Assembly: GCA_001770015.1 (NCBI GenBank) | Contig: MEQB01000035.1 | Coordinates: forward strand, 29,368 to 93,367 | Length of the DNA: 64,000 bases | Source: Bdellovibrionales bacterium RIFOXYC1_FULL_37_79 | GTDB taxonomy: Bacteria; Bdellovibrionota; Bacteriovoracia; Bacteriovoracales; Bacteriovoracaceae | Direction of reading: 5' to 3' | In this document: piece by piece, positions 26,379 to 35,470 of the stretch | Layout of the letters: the number at the start of each line of letters is the position of its first letter | Position numbering within the stretch: the first letter of the stretch is position 1 | Position numbers and translations under genes: made by a program | The notes under the pieces: generated by a model | Told to the model about the DNA's origin: nothing | The model's database searches: none | The model's input: the letters and a program-made list of their open reading frames with translations, nothing else

Positions 26379-26885
26379 TTAAATAAATCGTATTTTCAAG
26401 TACACGACGCCGTCAATTTTTAACGAACTGACGGACATCTTTAATGCACGCGAAGAGTCATCTGGGGCTTGTTCAATGATTATTTGCTCATCTTGATATT
26501 GCTTTTCAAAATTGAAGGTATCCATAATCACTTTTCGCAAATTACAGGTTCCACAATGCACAGTCTTTCCGCATCCTCCCGGCAAAAAAGCATTTTTACA
26601 CTCAAATACTTTTCCAGCTGGCAGTTTTTGTACAGGAACATTATCCTTACCCAAGGCAACCCGGGCAACCCGGTTAGCATTGAGAATGACCCTATCATTA
26701 CCCGTAATGACGATGGGATGGGGAAAATCTTCAATGTAGTCGTTGAGCTCCATGGTAGCTGATGACGCCTTCATATGAAATTCACACATACTACAAATTC
26801 CATGGGATATTTCTTCCCCTCCTTTATTAGTAGGTAAGGCCACCGGTCCTAATCCTTTTCCACACCAAGCACATTGTCTTTTCAT
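26379..26885 (-). CDS. PAS-like protein with zinc-ribbon cysteines
   Basis: 168 aa cytoplasmic protein. An N-terminal CAWC...CSMC pair (from residue 5) looks like a zinc ribbon. A PAS-like domain follows (DYIEDFPHPIVITGNDRVILNANRVA), then a second cysteine set GGCGKTVHCGTCNLRK. PAS proteins of this kind sense ligands or redox state, but no output domain is attached. The ATG overlaps the stop of the topoisomerase A subunit gene (ATGA), so it is co-translated with the topoisomerase, which is an unusual partner. Confidence 0.7.
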   Translation of the reverse strand: MKRQCAWCGKGLGPVALPTNKGGEEISHGICSMCEFHMKASSATMELNDYIEDFPHPIVITGNDRVILNANRVARVALGKDNVPVQKLPAGKVFECKNAFLPGGCGKTVHCGTCNLRKVIMDTFNFEKQYQDEQIIIEQAPDDSSRALKMSVSSLKIDGVVYLKIRFI

Positions 26886-28321
26886 TGCAGACCTTTTTTC
26901 TTTTTATTAATCCCTTTTTCCAAATTTTTCATTAACTTGATTTTTTCCTTTTCCTTTTCCACCAGCCACTGGGATAACTGCTCTTTCACATCTATCAATT
27001 CTTCAATCAATTTTTTTTCAACCAGCTTGGAAGATTTAAAAATTTTTGTGCAATCAATTAGTGCCTTGGAATCTTCCTTGACCATTTGTACTCTTTTTGC
27101 CACTTCTTCTTTGGTCATACGATAAATTGGCATGTCCGACAGATAATCACAAAAAGTAAATTTTTTGCTGGTTAAATATTCCACAAAACTCTTACGATTC
27201 GCGCTCACAGTCGCCTTATGATAATGTTTTTCCTTAATAAACCTGATTATCTCATTATTCTGTTTGATTTTTTCTTCATAATTTTGGGCCCGTAAAACAT
27301 ATCTTCTATGAACTACTTCGAGTCTTTTTTGAGTAAAAATTTTAATAATTTCCTCTGGATTATCAAATATTTTTACCCCCCGCTCAGAAATCAGCGTATA
27401 GTTCGGAACCAGCGATGATGAAACCAGCATGGATTTTTCAATTTCCTCCAAACTGATTTCTTGTCCTCTTTTAAAAATAAGTTCAATTTTAATTTCATTA
27501 TTAACCGATGAATCAATATAATCTTTAAGGTCTCCCTTATCGATAAATTTATTCAAATGACGATATATTTTGGCCGCATCATATCCCTTGGGAACTTCTG
27601 TAATAAAAAATTTATCCCCGATTTTTTCAATTTTCATCGGAAATACAATTCTTCCCGACTTTTCAATCTCCAATTTATGCTGATAATTGTGGTAAAAAGG
27701 ACGCAACTTTTTGGGAGTACCGGTTTCCACACAATGGATAATGGAATCCACCAGGTCTTTATGATGAAAACCAGGTATCACCGAGGAAAAACCGGTACCA
27801 ATACCTTCCGCTCCATTTAAAAGCATGAGTGGAAGCTTGGGATAGAAAGAAACCGGCTCCATGACTTTTTCATCGTAATTGGGAACCATATCAACTTGTT
27901 CAAGATCATCAAACAGTAAAATTTGTGCCACTTTCCCCAGCTTGCATTCAATATACCTGCTGGCAGCTGGTTGAGTTTCCATTCTCTCCCCAAAGTAGCC
28001 TTTTTTATCAATCAAATTGTAATTATTAGAAAAAGTATAATCCTGGGCCATATTCACAATCGCCGATTCTATTGAAGCCGGCCCATGGGGATGCAAGGTC
28101 AATACCAGTCCGGTCGCCGAAGAGACTTTCATTAGCCCTTTGCTTTGATTTTTATAAAGCGTGTAAAGAATTCTGCGCTGTCCAGGCTTTAAACCATCTT
28201 GCAAATAGGGAATCGCCCGATCCATCAACGTATAGATTTGATAGGCCCGATATTCATCTCTGACAATTTTATCAAGCGGTATCGATTCCATTGAGTGCAA
28301 ATATTTTTCTTCCATATCCAT
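26882..28321 (-). CDS. Type IIA DNA topoisomerase A subunit (ParC/GyrA family, T4 gp52-like)
   Basis: 479 aa. It is the breakage-reunion subunit: RAIPYLQDGLKPGQRRILY near 35-53 and catalytic Tyr123 in QPAASRYIECKL. The C-terminal beta-pinwheel of GyrA and ParC (about 300 aa) is absent. The wording around the active site (AASRYI, LLNGAEGIGTGF, MTKEEVAKR near the end) is closer, from memory, to phage T4 gp52 and eukaryotic Top2 than to bacterial GyrA/ParC, which read AAMRYTE and NGGAGIAVGM. It lies 15 bp after the B subunit gene and overlaps the PAS-protein start by 4 bp. Whether it is the cell's only topoisomerase IV or an extra enzyme cannot be told here. Confidence 0.85.
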   Translation of the reverse strand: MDMEEKYLHSMESIPLDKIVRDEYRAYQIYTLMDRAIPYLQDGLKPGQRRILYTLYKNQSKGLMKVSSATGLVLTLHPHGPASIESAIVNMAQDYTFSNNYNLIDKKGYFGERMETQPAASRYIECKLGKVAQILLFDDLEQVDMVPNYDEKVMEPVSFYPKLPLMLLNGAEGIGTGFSSVIPGFHHKDLVDSIIHCVETGTPKKLRPFYHNYQHKLEIEKSGRIVFPMKIEKIGDKFFITEVPKGYDAAKIYRHLNKFIDKGDLKDYIDSSVNNEIKIELIFKRGQEISLEEIEKSMLVSSSLVPNYTLISERGVKIFDNPEEIIKIFTQKRLEVVHRRYVLRAQNYEEKIKQNNEIIRFIKEKHYHKATVSANRKSFVEYLTSKKFTFCDYLSDMPIYRMTKEEVAKRVQMVKEDSKALIDCTKIFKSSKLVEKKLIEELIDVKEQLSQWLVEKEKEKIKLMKNLEKGINKKKKGLQ

Positions 28322-28336
28322 CCCGTTATTTCACCA

Positions 28337-30514
28337 TTAATTTTTAGCCGCTCTTTTTTCTTTCATATTCAAAAGCCCTTCCTGCACCAGATCGGTATAG
28401 GCGGTATGAGAGGGAGTCTTGAGCTTGATCACTTTAGGCGCTTTATGATCCGGTTTAGTCATTTTTTTAGTGGTTTTCTTTTGCTTTTGTCCTTTATCCG
28501 CCGAAACACTACCCCCGCTGGTAGCTGGCGGTATTTTCGATGCATGGTTTTTTTCATATTCATCCTGATCCATTAAAAGATCTTTCCTGGGACTGGAATC
28601 TTTACCAAAACACACTTGCAACATGCTTTTAGCGCTCTCTAAATCCTCAATGGTAATTTTAGTGAAAGACTCTCTCGATAAAACATACTTGAACGCTTCG
28701 GGGCTCATCTCCCCCAACCCTTTGTTCCTTTGAATTTCATGAATTTTTTTATGTTTTTCCTTGAGCATTTCCAGTTCATTTTCGGTTTCGGCAAAGACCC
28801 TCTCACCTTTATCCAAGATCACCTCAAACAAAGGCGCTTTGGCGATTTGAATAATCCCCTTTTCAAACAGCTCCGGCCAAAAGGTAAAAAAGAAATTGGT
28901 AAGCAATGTATTGATGTGCCCACCATCCACATCGGAATCCGCTAAAAATACAATTTTTGAATAGCGCATATTTTCAAAATCTACCGGATGACCAATGGTT
29001 AAACCAATACTGGCCATAATGTCTGAAAATTCCTGGTTATCCAAAATATCTTTGATAGATGCCTGGACCACATTCATCGGCTTGCCTTTTAAGGCAATTC
29101 CCCCCTGATATAATTTATTTCTAGCAGAGCGCAGACCACCAATAGCCGAATCACCTTCGCAAATAAAAAGCGTGCATAACTCTCTTTTTCTTCTTTCATT
29201 GGCATCCAGAAGTTTTTCCACTCTTTGTTTTTTTTGTTGCTTACCCCGTTTGGTGGCATCTTTGAATTCTTCAAATCGGTGCCGACTTTTTGCCCTCTCC
29301 AAAACATCATCCGAAAATTCCGGGTAGGACTTGGCAAATTTCGTAAGATATTTTTCCATAAAAATATCCACGGCCTTATCCAAATGATTATCCCGCACCA
29401 GTTTACGTTTGGTCTGGGATTCAAAACGGGCGTTGGGCATGGTGATACCAATGATAAAGGTAAGCCCGGTTAAAACGTCATTATCCACCACATTCAAATT
29501 TTCTTTCTTACTGGTTCGCTCCAGCTTCTCCTTGAAAAAATTAATAAACGATCTTTTGATCCGGTCGTGATGAAATCCTCCATCAAAGGTGGGACTTGAA
29601 TTAACAAAGGAAATCATGCGCTCCCTCTGCTCACTACTTCTATCCACCACCAGGGACAAGGAGAAATCAATTCGGCCTTGGGCCTTTTTATTCTTGTTGG
29701 TCATGGTTTCATAGATGTACTTATCATATCCAAACGGCCTGGCCTTCTCTGGATTAATTCTTTGGGCCAGTTCATAAAGACCATTTTCATACAAATATTT
29801 TTCTTTATTAAAATAAAATGCCAGTCCTGGGTTGTTATAGGCCAAATCAATAATTCTTTTTCTCAGGAGATCAGGATCAATAATATTATTTTTATAAACT
29901 TCCTGGGCAAGCACCAGTTCCACCCGCACTCCGGAATGACCGGTGAAGGATTTTGCCGGGGTCTTTTTAACCGTCAAGGCCCCATCTAAAAAGCTATAAG
30001 TCTGCTCTTTTTTGGTATTATAATGGCGAACTCTTACGATAAAGCTATCGGAAGTCAAACAGGTTGCCGCCGCTCCCAAACCATTTTGCCCCAGAGTTCT
30101 AAACAGAAAACCTTTTTCATCCACTTCATCATCTTTGAATTTTGAGCCGGTTCTAAATTCCGTATAAACTTCTTTAATCTTATCCAGAGGAAAACCAATA
30201 CCATTATCTTCAATCGCCACCGTTTTACCATCTTCCATCAGGGTGGTATGAATTTCCGTGACGTGTCCCCTATAGTATTCATCTATGCAATTATCTAGAA
30301 TTTCTTCAATGGCCTTGGATTTTGCCTGGTGGAACTTAATGGTCTTAAATTCCAGGGAATTCTCTCCGTATATATAAGTATCTAAGTCTTCAATTTCATT
30401 ACTACCAAAGACAAGACTGAGTCTGTTTCGGCAGTGCCATCTCTGATCTTTACTTTCTATAACAGCATCATGGGTCTTTCCGCGACGATTAACTTTTTGT
30501 ACATCCATAGACAA
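28337..30514 (-). CDS. Type IIA DNA topoisomerase B subunit (ParE/GyrB family, T4 gp39-like)
   Basis: 725 aa ATPase subunit. GHKL motifs: EILDNCIDEYYRG (about 70), EDNGIGFP (about 98) and GQNGLGAAATC (about 140). The TOPRIM domain has CEGDSAIGG near 453 and ADSDVDGGH near 523. The bacterial RPGMYIG motif is absent; RNRLSLVFGS stands there. EGDSAIG and WPELFEKG recall T4 gp39 rather than bacterial GyrB (EGDSAGG). A Lys-rich tail of about 70 residues closes the protein. The TTG at 30514 has AAAAGG 5 bases upstream; the ATG at 30508 is an alternative. It heads the operon with the A subunit and PAS protein. Confidence 0.87.
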   Translation of the reverse strand: MSMDVQKVNRRGKTHDAVIESKDQRWHCRNRLSLVFGSNEIEDLDTYIYGENSLEFKTIKFHQAKSKAIEEILDNCIDEYYRGHVTEIHTTLMEDGKTVAIEDNGIGFPLDKIKEVYTEFRTGSKFKDDEVDEKGFLFRTLGQNGLGAAATCLTSDSFIVRVRHYNTKKEQTYSFLDGALTVKKTPAKSFTGHSGVRVELVLAQEVYKNNIIDPDLLRKRIIDLAYNNPGLAFYFNKEKYLYENGLYELAQRINPEKARPFGYDKYIYETMTNKNKKAQGRIDFSLSLVVDRSSEQRERMISFVNSSPTFDGGFHHDRIKRSFINFFKEKLERTSKKENLNVVDNDVLTGLTFIIGITMPNARFESQTKRKLVRDNHLDKAVDIFMEKYLTKFAKSYPEFSDDVLERAKSRHRFEEFKDATKRGKQQKKQRVEKLLDANERRKRELCTLFICEGDSAIGGLRSARNKLYQGGIALKGKPMNVVQASIKDILDNQEFSDIMASIGLTIGHPVDFENMRYSKIVFLADSDVDGGHINTLLTNFFFTFWPELFEKGIIQIAKAPLFEVILDKGERVFAETENELEMLKEKHKKIHEIQRNKGLGEMSPEAFKYVLSRESFTKITIEDLESAKSMLQVCFGKDSSPRKDLLMDQDEYEKNHASKIPPATSGGSVSADKGQKQKKTTKKMTKPDHKAPKVIKLKTPSHTAYTDLVQEGLLNMKEKRAAKN

Positions 30515-30638
30515 TCAAACCTTTTTTAAGTTAAAGGATACTTAAAATCTTATACAATTTGTGTAAAATGTAACTAGAGTTTATTATATTTATCATAAGT
30601 TATGTATAACGTAAATTTTTTGAACCCATAATTACGCG

Positions 30639-31250
30639 GTGTGCTTAATAAAAACTTTTTCGATTCCCCTATTCTTCATCGTTTCTTTAACTGCCTTCAG
30701 TGCCGGTTTAGAGATCAACAATCTGCCTTTTCCTAAAAATACTTTGGACAAAATTAAAAAACACGAAATCATCACTGAATCCGTCGTCACCGATTACGAA
30801 GCGAAGGATAAAAACAAACGTCAAACCATGGATTTCAAGTCAGCCGGCCTGCATAAAAAAACCTGTGCCGAATCGATCCCCAGAATTTTTAATTACGAAA
30901 GTTATCAAGATAAAATTGAAATGATCACCCACAGTAGCTACAACGATGCCCTCGGAAGAATTAAAATTATCCTAACCGCACCAATTATAAAACACAGCTT
31001 CGGCCTGAATTTTAAAATACCAAGGATTACGCAACCGGGCAGTTTTGACTTTCTTTTTGATAGTGGTTTTTTAAGTGGCCTGAAAGGGACAATTACCGTC
31101 ACACCCATTAACAAACACTGTCTCTACTATGCTCAAGCAAGCTGGGATGGACCTCACAGCGGTTACTCCAATCTTATTCTGAGCCTTTTTTCCAAAACCG
31201 CCATGGCCCTTAGTACCAATAAACTTTTTAGAATTTCCGGTAGTTACTAA
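30639..31250 (+). CDS. Exported protein of unknown function, possibly SRPBCC-like
   Basis: 203 aa from a GTG at 30639; no clear SD, so the start is uncertain. A signal peptide (FSIPLFFIVSLTAFSAG) is followed by a soluble alpha/beta domain. The C-terminal part (DSGFLSGLKGTITVTP, then a final helix FSKTAMALSTNKLFR) has the feel of a START/SRPBCC fold, but that is only a guess. It is convergent with the next gene, 6 bp between stops. Confidence 0.6.
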   Translation: MCLIKTFSIPLFFIVSLTAFSAGLEINNLPFPKNTLDKIKKHEIITESVVTDYEAKDKNKRQTMDFKSAGLHKKTCAESIPRIFNYESYQDKIEMITHSSYNDALGRIKIILTAPIIKHSFGLNFKIPRITQPGSFDFLFDSGFLSGLKGTITVTPINKHCLYYAQASWDGPHSGYSNLILSLFSKTAMALSTNKLFRISGSY

Positions 31251-31256
31251 TACCTG

Positions 31257-31829
31257 TTATTCCAACAAAAAATAATCCTTCATGGCATCTTCTTTTAATC
31301 TTCTTTTGACCGCCTCTTCGAAATCAATAATTTCAGTGAAGGCCTGGGTGGCGGTTTCCGTAGCCGGAGTCATATTGATACAAAACAGTTTACTGGGCAG
31401 TGAATGCATCAACTCATATTGTTTTTCCAGGCAATTAGTCAACGTTTGAAAAGATTTCAAATGAGCACATGCATAGATCGAGTGTTTTTCCCGTTTAGTT
31501 TTTTTTCTGGCCAATTGACAGTACTCAAACCCGTTCTTGTTGACACAGGCGAAATGTCTTTTTTTACAATCATAAATCAGATACTCACCTGCATAATATC
31601 TATAATCATACTGGTGCAATTTATCTGCCTCGCCTCTGGCCTGTTGTCTGGCCTCTTCGATAGATTGGATAGTGCCATCATCCCTTACAATATAATCGTC
31701 AGATTTTTCCTGACTTTGAATTTCCAAATCAATTTTTAATACATTCGGCTTCTTTTGCGCCAACAAAGCACCCGGCATCATACAATACGTAACTAAAAGG
31801 CATGTCCACACTTTGGGGACTGACCACAT
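31257..31829 (-). CDS. Cysteine-rich exported protein, last gene of the lemA-TPM operon
   Basis: 190 aa; not recognised. A signal peptide (VWTCLLVTYCMMPGALLA) precedes a Lys/Glu-rich protein with about six cysteines in the mature part (YDCKKRHFACVNKNGFEYC, YACAHL, TNCLEK, FCINMT), so disulfides in the periplasm are likely. SD AAGGAG lies 7 bases before the ATG, three bases after the stop of the TPM gene, so it is in that operon. Confidence 0.65.
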   Translation of the reverse strand: MWSVPKVWTCLLVTYCMMPGALLAQKKPNVLKIDLEIQSQEKSDDYIVRDDGTIQSIEEARQQARGEADKLHQYDYRYYAGEYLIYDCKKRHFACVNKNGFEYCQLARKKTKREKHSIYACAHLKSFQTLTNCLEKQYELMHSLPSKLFCINMTPATETATQAFTEIIDFEEAVKRRLKEDAMKDYFLLE

Positions 31830-31832
31830 ACT

Positions 31833-32486
31833 CTACTCCTTGATGATTAACTTATTTGGTAATTCGTCAATATCGCCAAGTTGAACGGGGAAAAGAGGTT
31901 TTAAAATATTGCCGCTATTTATTAATGCTTTTTCCAATCCACTGGCCAGATCTTTTTGTTTCATACCACTGGTGATTAAATTAACCATTGCCGTCCAGGT
32001 ATCCGCCGGTAGCTGGTCGCAGATGATTTGGTCTGCCAGGACAATTGCTTTTCTTTCTAAAACTGAAATAAAAAATAGTATTCCAGTACCATCCTTGGTC
32101 TTTTTAATATTCGACTGATAGAATTCCAGCAATGCTCTTTTTTCGACTTGCTCACCTTGATCCCAGGCAGGAGTCAGCATTCTTTTTACCCAGTCAAGCT
32201 GATTTAATAAAAAGGTTGCTATCAACAACAATAATAAATAAGGAATAAAAGTAATCTGCAAAAAACCCAGATATTTTTCTTCCAGTAAACGCACATCAAA
32301 AATAAAATAAAGTACCAGGCCAAGTAAAAGAATGATCGCCGGAACATGCCCGGTGGTACTGGAATTTTTCACCACCACGGCCACCAATTCCGCCGAGGTA
32401 TGTTTTTCCACACGGGCAATGGTCTCTTCCACCCTTTTGATCCCTTCTTCCTCAATATATTTTTTTACAAATTTAGGTATACTCAT
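31833..32486 (-). CDS. TPM-domain membrane protein
   Basis: 217 aa from the ATG at 32486, which has GGGGAG 6 bases upstream. It overlaps the previous gene's stop (TGATG). The TPM-like fold is split around a central hydrophobic hairpin (AIILLLGLVLYFIF and FIPYLLLLLIATFLL at about 50-95); VEKHTSAELVAVVV lies before it and KDGTGILFFISVLERKAIVLAD after it. This is the second TPM protein commonly found with lemA and ygcG. The function of the family is unclear, with photosystem and envelope roles suggested. Confidence 0.8.
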   Translation of the reverse strand: MSIPKFVKKYIEEEGIKRVEETIARVEKHTSAELVAVVVKNSSTTGHVPAIILLLGLVLYFIFDVRLLEEKYLGFLQITFIPYLLLLLIATFLLNQLDWVKRMLTPAWDQGEQVEKRALLEFYQSNIKKTKDGTGILFFISVLERKAIVLADQIICDQLPADTWTAMVNLITSGMKQKDLASGLEKALINSGNILKPLFPVQLGDIDELPNKLIIKE

Positions 32487-33223
32487 CACCATCTCCCCGA
32501 GGCTCCGCCACCACTAAATCCGCCGCCGCCGCCAGACCAGCCCCCTCCGCCAAATCCGCCGCCACCGCCCAAGAACCCTCCCGGACGTCGCCCCAATCTT
32601 CCAATGCCAAAGATACTTCCAAACAAAAGCGTGAATATATTGGTCCTGATAAACAATATAAATAAAATAAACAAAAGGAGCTTGAACCACGAAGTACGCC
32701 CCTTTATAGTTGACCTTGACAAATTGGTGGAAAGACCTAAATTCTTTTCATGAGGAAGGGCATGCCGAGCAATCGCTACAACTCCACTCATGACCCCGCT
32801 ATCATAATCCCCCGCCTGAAAATAAGGTGTAATAACCTCTGCAATGATCCTTTTGGCCACAGCATCAGGAATAACTCCTTCCAGTCCCTGACCAACTTCG
32901 ATACGCATGGTCCGATCATTTTTAGAAATCAGTAATAAAACCCCCTGATCTTCTTTGGCACTACCAATACCCCATTGTTCCACGACTTTAATCGAAGCCT
33001 GTTCAATCGTTTCACCTTGTAAATCTAAAACCGTCAAGACTTGCAGCTGGACACCATGACGTGCGTAAATCTCTCTAATCAATTTTTCCATCTGTTCTTT
33101 ATTTTTAAATTTTAACAAACCGGCCCGATCAACCACCGGCCCAGTCAGTATGGGAACCTCAAAGGACCACACCTGAAAACTTAAAATAATGGTAAATAAG
33201 AAAAACAGATTAGCATATTTCAT
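32486..33223 (-). CDS. TPM-domain (YgcG-like) exported protein with glycine-rich tail
   Basis: 245 aa. A signal peptide is followed by a TPM domain at about 25-155 (PVVDRAGLL, LEGVIPDAVAKRII). A membrane segment lies near 185-205 (LLLFILFILFI), and the tail of about 35 residues is almost all Gly with Ser/Phe/Trp (FGGGGWSGGGGGFSGGGASG), as in YgcG. It overlaps lemA by one base (TAATG) and the next TPM gene by one base (TGATG). Confidence 0.85.
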   Translation of the reverse strand: MKYANLFFLFTIILSFQVWSFEVPILTGPVVDRAGLLKFKNKEQMEKLIREIYARHGVQLQVLTVLDLQGETIEQASIKVVEQWGIGSAKEDQGVLLLISKNDRTMRIEVGQGLEGVIPDAVAKRIIAEVITPYFQAGDYDSGVMSGVVAIARHALPHEKNLGLSTNLSRSTIKGRTSWFKLLLFILFILFIRTNIFTLLFGSIFGIGRLGRRPGGFLGGGGGFGGGGWSGGGGGFSGGGASGRW

Positions 33224-33807
33224 TAAAATTTTACCTCAGGCGCTTTTTCAATGGTCTTTACTTCCTCCTCTGAAACACCCCATTGAGGCATTTTAGGATG
33301 ATGATAAAACAAACTATTGGTCCAGCTCGTAGGTGGAACGGTTATCAAATCATTAAATAATTTAATGGCCTCAATATATCTTTGTCTGGCAATCGTAATG
33401 CGATTTTCAGTTCCTTCCAATTGGGCCTGTAAATCCCTGAAGCTGGCATCCGCCTTAAGGTCGGGATATTTTTCCACAATCACCATCAGTTTTCCCAGGG
33501 CCTGGGACAATCCTGTTTGATTTTTAGAAAATTCCTGCAGCGTCTGGGCATTTAAATTGGTGGGATCAATACTCATCTGACTCGCCTTGGACCGTGCCTC
33601 CACGACTTTGGTCAGGGTCTCTTCCTCATGCTTGGCATATCCCTTGACGGTACTTACTAAATTGAAAACCAAATCAGATCTCCTTTTATATTGATTGGTG
33701 ATTTCGGCCAAAGCTGCTTCCACTTGATTTTTGGCCTTGGGAATGGATTGAATCCCACAGGAAAAAAGTAGCGGTAATCCCAGTAAAATGACAAATATTT
33801 TTTTCAT
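33223..33807 (-). CDS. lemA: LemA-family lipoprotein
   Basis: 194 aa. The lipobox LLFSC puts Cys17 at the mature N-terminus. The LemA helical core is complete: NQVEAALAEITNQYKRRSDLVFNLVSTVKGYAKHEEETLTKVVEAR near the start and RDLQAQLEGTENRITIARQRYIEAIKLFN later. LemA is an envelope protein of unclear role and usually pairs with YgcG-type TPM proteins, as here. It is first gene of a four-gene operon running down to 31257. Confidence 0.9.
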   Translation of the reverse strand: MKKIFVILLGLPLLFSCGIQSIPKAKNQVEAALAEITNQYKRRSDLVFNLVSTVKGYAKHEEETLTKVVEARSKASQMSIDPTNLNAQTLQEFSKNQTGLSQALGKLMVIVEKYPDLKADASFRDLQAQLEGTENRITIARQRYIEAIKLFNDLITVPPTSWTNSLFYHHPKMPQWGVSEEEVKTIEKAPEVKF

Positions 33808-33932
33808 CTTGACTCCTCTATTATCAAATTAACTCGAAAAAAATTTTACGACAGTTATGCTTGCTTGGCCAGCATAAGTCGAAGATATTATACACAAACA
33901 AACAGTTAAAAAAATAAATCGTCCAATCATGA

Positions 33933-35345
33933 TCAGGGCAAGTATTTTTTTATAAAACCAAGCAGAACTGATCGAAGGCTCACCATAATAACCAAAAAGC
34001 TGATCAACAGACCAATATAAAAGGCATCGATATGTTGAGTGAAGCCGTGATGATCCTGGTAACGCCACCAGGTGATTCCGACGATACTAAGAAGTGAAGC
34101 AATAAAAAAAGTATTATCGCTTATTAATTTAGGAAACTTAAAACCAAAAAGCATAGGAATCAGTAACGATGCGGCCATATATGATCCCAGCGTTTTCCAG
34201 GCCATTTTAATATCTCCTTCAAAATATAAAGAAAGCAAAATGGAAACCACGGCAATGAATATAAAAGAGAAATGATTCATCCAAATCATTTTTTTTCCTC
34301 GCAGCCCCATAATGTCGTAGGAAAGAGTGTTGGCCGTGATCAGCAAAAATGAATCGGCAGTGGATACAATCGTTGCCAGAATTCCTGCCAGGAAAAGCCC
34401 TTTAAGTCCCTCCGGTAAAATGGTCATTCCATAGAGGAGATAAGCATGTTTGGGATTGGCGGTTGGCATATATGCCCTGGCGTAAATACTTCCGAAGGTC
34501 GTGCAGATATCGAAGCAAAACCAAATAACAATGGAAATGAATATTCCCTTCTTGGCTATCTGAGGTGATTTGGCACACAGGCAGGTTTGATAAAAACATG
34601 GATCAACCAGGGTGGCCAGTGCGATAAATCCCCACACCAGCACCGAACTGATGGATTCTCCTCCCGTAAGCGTGAAATGGGTGGCCGGAACTTTATCAAT
34701 CAGGTAAGTATAACCTCCCCAAATGTACCACGAATAAAAAAATAAAATGGCCACCGCGGTACACATGACGATGGCATAAATAAAATCGGCAAAAACTATT
34801 CCCCGCATTCCCCCTCCAAACAGGGAGTAGATGTAAATGGCAAGTATTCCCAAAATCATCCCGTGAAGAAAACTAAGGCCAAAGGCCATTTCAAAAAAAA
34901 GCCCCAAGCTAATGACATAGCTGACTGGTAAAATATTAAAAAAAGTTAATACGGAAGCAATTTGGGATGATTTTTTGCCAAAAAGTTTTTTAGTAAGATC
35001 CGGCAAAGTCATGGCATTATACATCGAAATTTTATCCACGAGAAAGAAGGCAAAAATCAGATAGGCAACGTACCAAAAAAGCCCTTGGGTAAGAAAATTA
35101 TAGATACCGGATTCAAAGGCAATTTTAGTAACTCCAAAGATGCCGCCATACCAACTGGCCACCAGATTTGTAATAAAAAAAGGAAGGGTCAGCTGCCGGC
35201 CAAGCACCAGATAATCCAACAAGGAATCGCGGTCTTTATGCTTCTTACGATTGCCGTAAAGCACGAACAAGAATGTAATCAAAAAAAGCACAACGAAGAT
35301 TGAATAATCAACAAAAGAGAGCTTGAACAAAATTTGTGAATTCAC
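33933..35345 (-). CDS. Sodium:solute symporter (SSS family), probably thiamine or thiamine-precursor uptake
   Basis: 470 aa with about 12-13 membrane segments. The SSS core is visible: DYLVLGRQLTLPFFITNLVASWYGG at about 43-68, ALATLVDPCFYQTCLCAKSP, and LFLAGILATIVSTADSFLLI. Substrate is inferred from its leader: a TPP riboswitch ends at its SD. Predicted SSS-type thiamine transporters under TPP riboswitches (called ThiV in comparative work) are known. GTG at 35345 is the start, with AAGGAG 7 bases upstream. No other thiamine gene is near. Confidence 0.85.
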   Translation of the reverse strand: MNSQILFKLSFVDYSIFVVLFLITFLFVLYGNRKKHKDRDSLLDYLVLGRQLTLPFFITNLVASWYGGIFGVTKIAFESGIYNFLTQGLFWYVAYLIFAFFLVDKISMYNAMTLPDLTKKLFGKKSSQIASVLTFFNILPVSYVISLGLFFEMAFGLSFLHGMILGILAIYIYSLFGGGMRGIVFADFIYAIVMCTAVAILFFYSWYIWGGYTYLIDKVPATHFTLTGGESISSVLVWGFIALATLVDPCFYQTCLCAKSPQIAKKGIFISIVIWFCFDICTTFGSIYARAYMPTANPKHAYLLYGMTILPEGLKGLFLAGILATIVSTADSFLLITANTLSYDIMGLRGKKMIWMNHFSFIFIAVVSILLSLYFEGDIKMAWKTLGSYMAASLLIPMLFGFKFPKLISDNTFFIASLLSIVGITWWRYQDHHGFTQHIDAFYIGLLISFLVIMVSLRSVLLGFIKKYLP

Positions 35346-35352
35346 CTGAAAT

Positions 35353-35445
35353 CTCCTTGCGCCAGCATTATCTGGGTCAAGTTAAAGGGTCATGACAGTG
35401 AACATTTATTCCTGTCATATCTCAGCTCCATAAGCTCCCCTGCTT
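35353..35445 (-). promoter_or_regulatory. TPP riboswitch (THI element) in the symporter leader
   Basis: Read on the minus strand: GGGGAGC (35440-35434), the conserved GCTGAGA (35426-35420), a P3 hairpin ATGACAG...CTGTCAT, then the second conserved block GACCCAGATAATGCTGGCG with the CCAG/CTGG stem (35375-35362). The 3' side of the closing stem contains AAGGAG (35358-35353), which is also the SD of the symporter gene. That layout points to translational control: TPP binding would hide the SD. Confidence 0.88.
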
Positions 35446-35470
35446 TTATGATCCGACTTGGTTCAATCCG

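Noticed and set aside
29089..29451. Open frame of 120 codons inside the topoisomerase B gene.
   Set aside because: Out-of-frame shadow without SD; the sense frame has all the topoisomerase motifs.
33855..33877. TTATGCT...AGCATAA hairpin between the symporter and lemA.
   Set aside because: Mostly A/T stem of 7 bp, and no T-run directly after it on either strand; too weak to call a terminator.
33829..34068. Open frame of 79 codons on the minus strand.
   Set aside because: Lies in another frame over the symporter's 3' end and has no SD or known domain.
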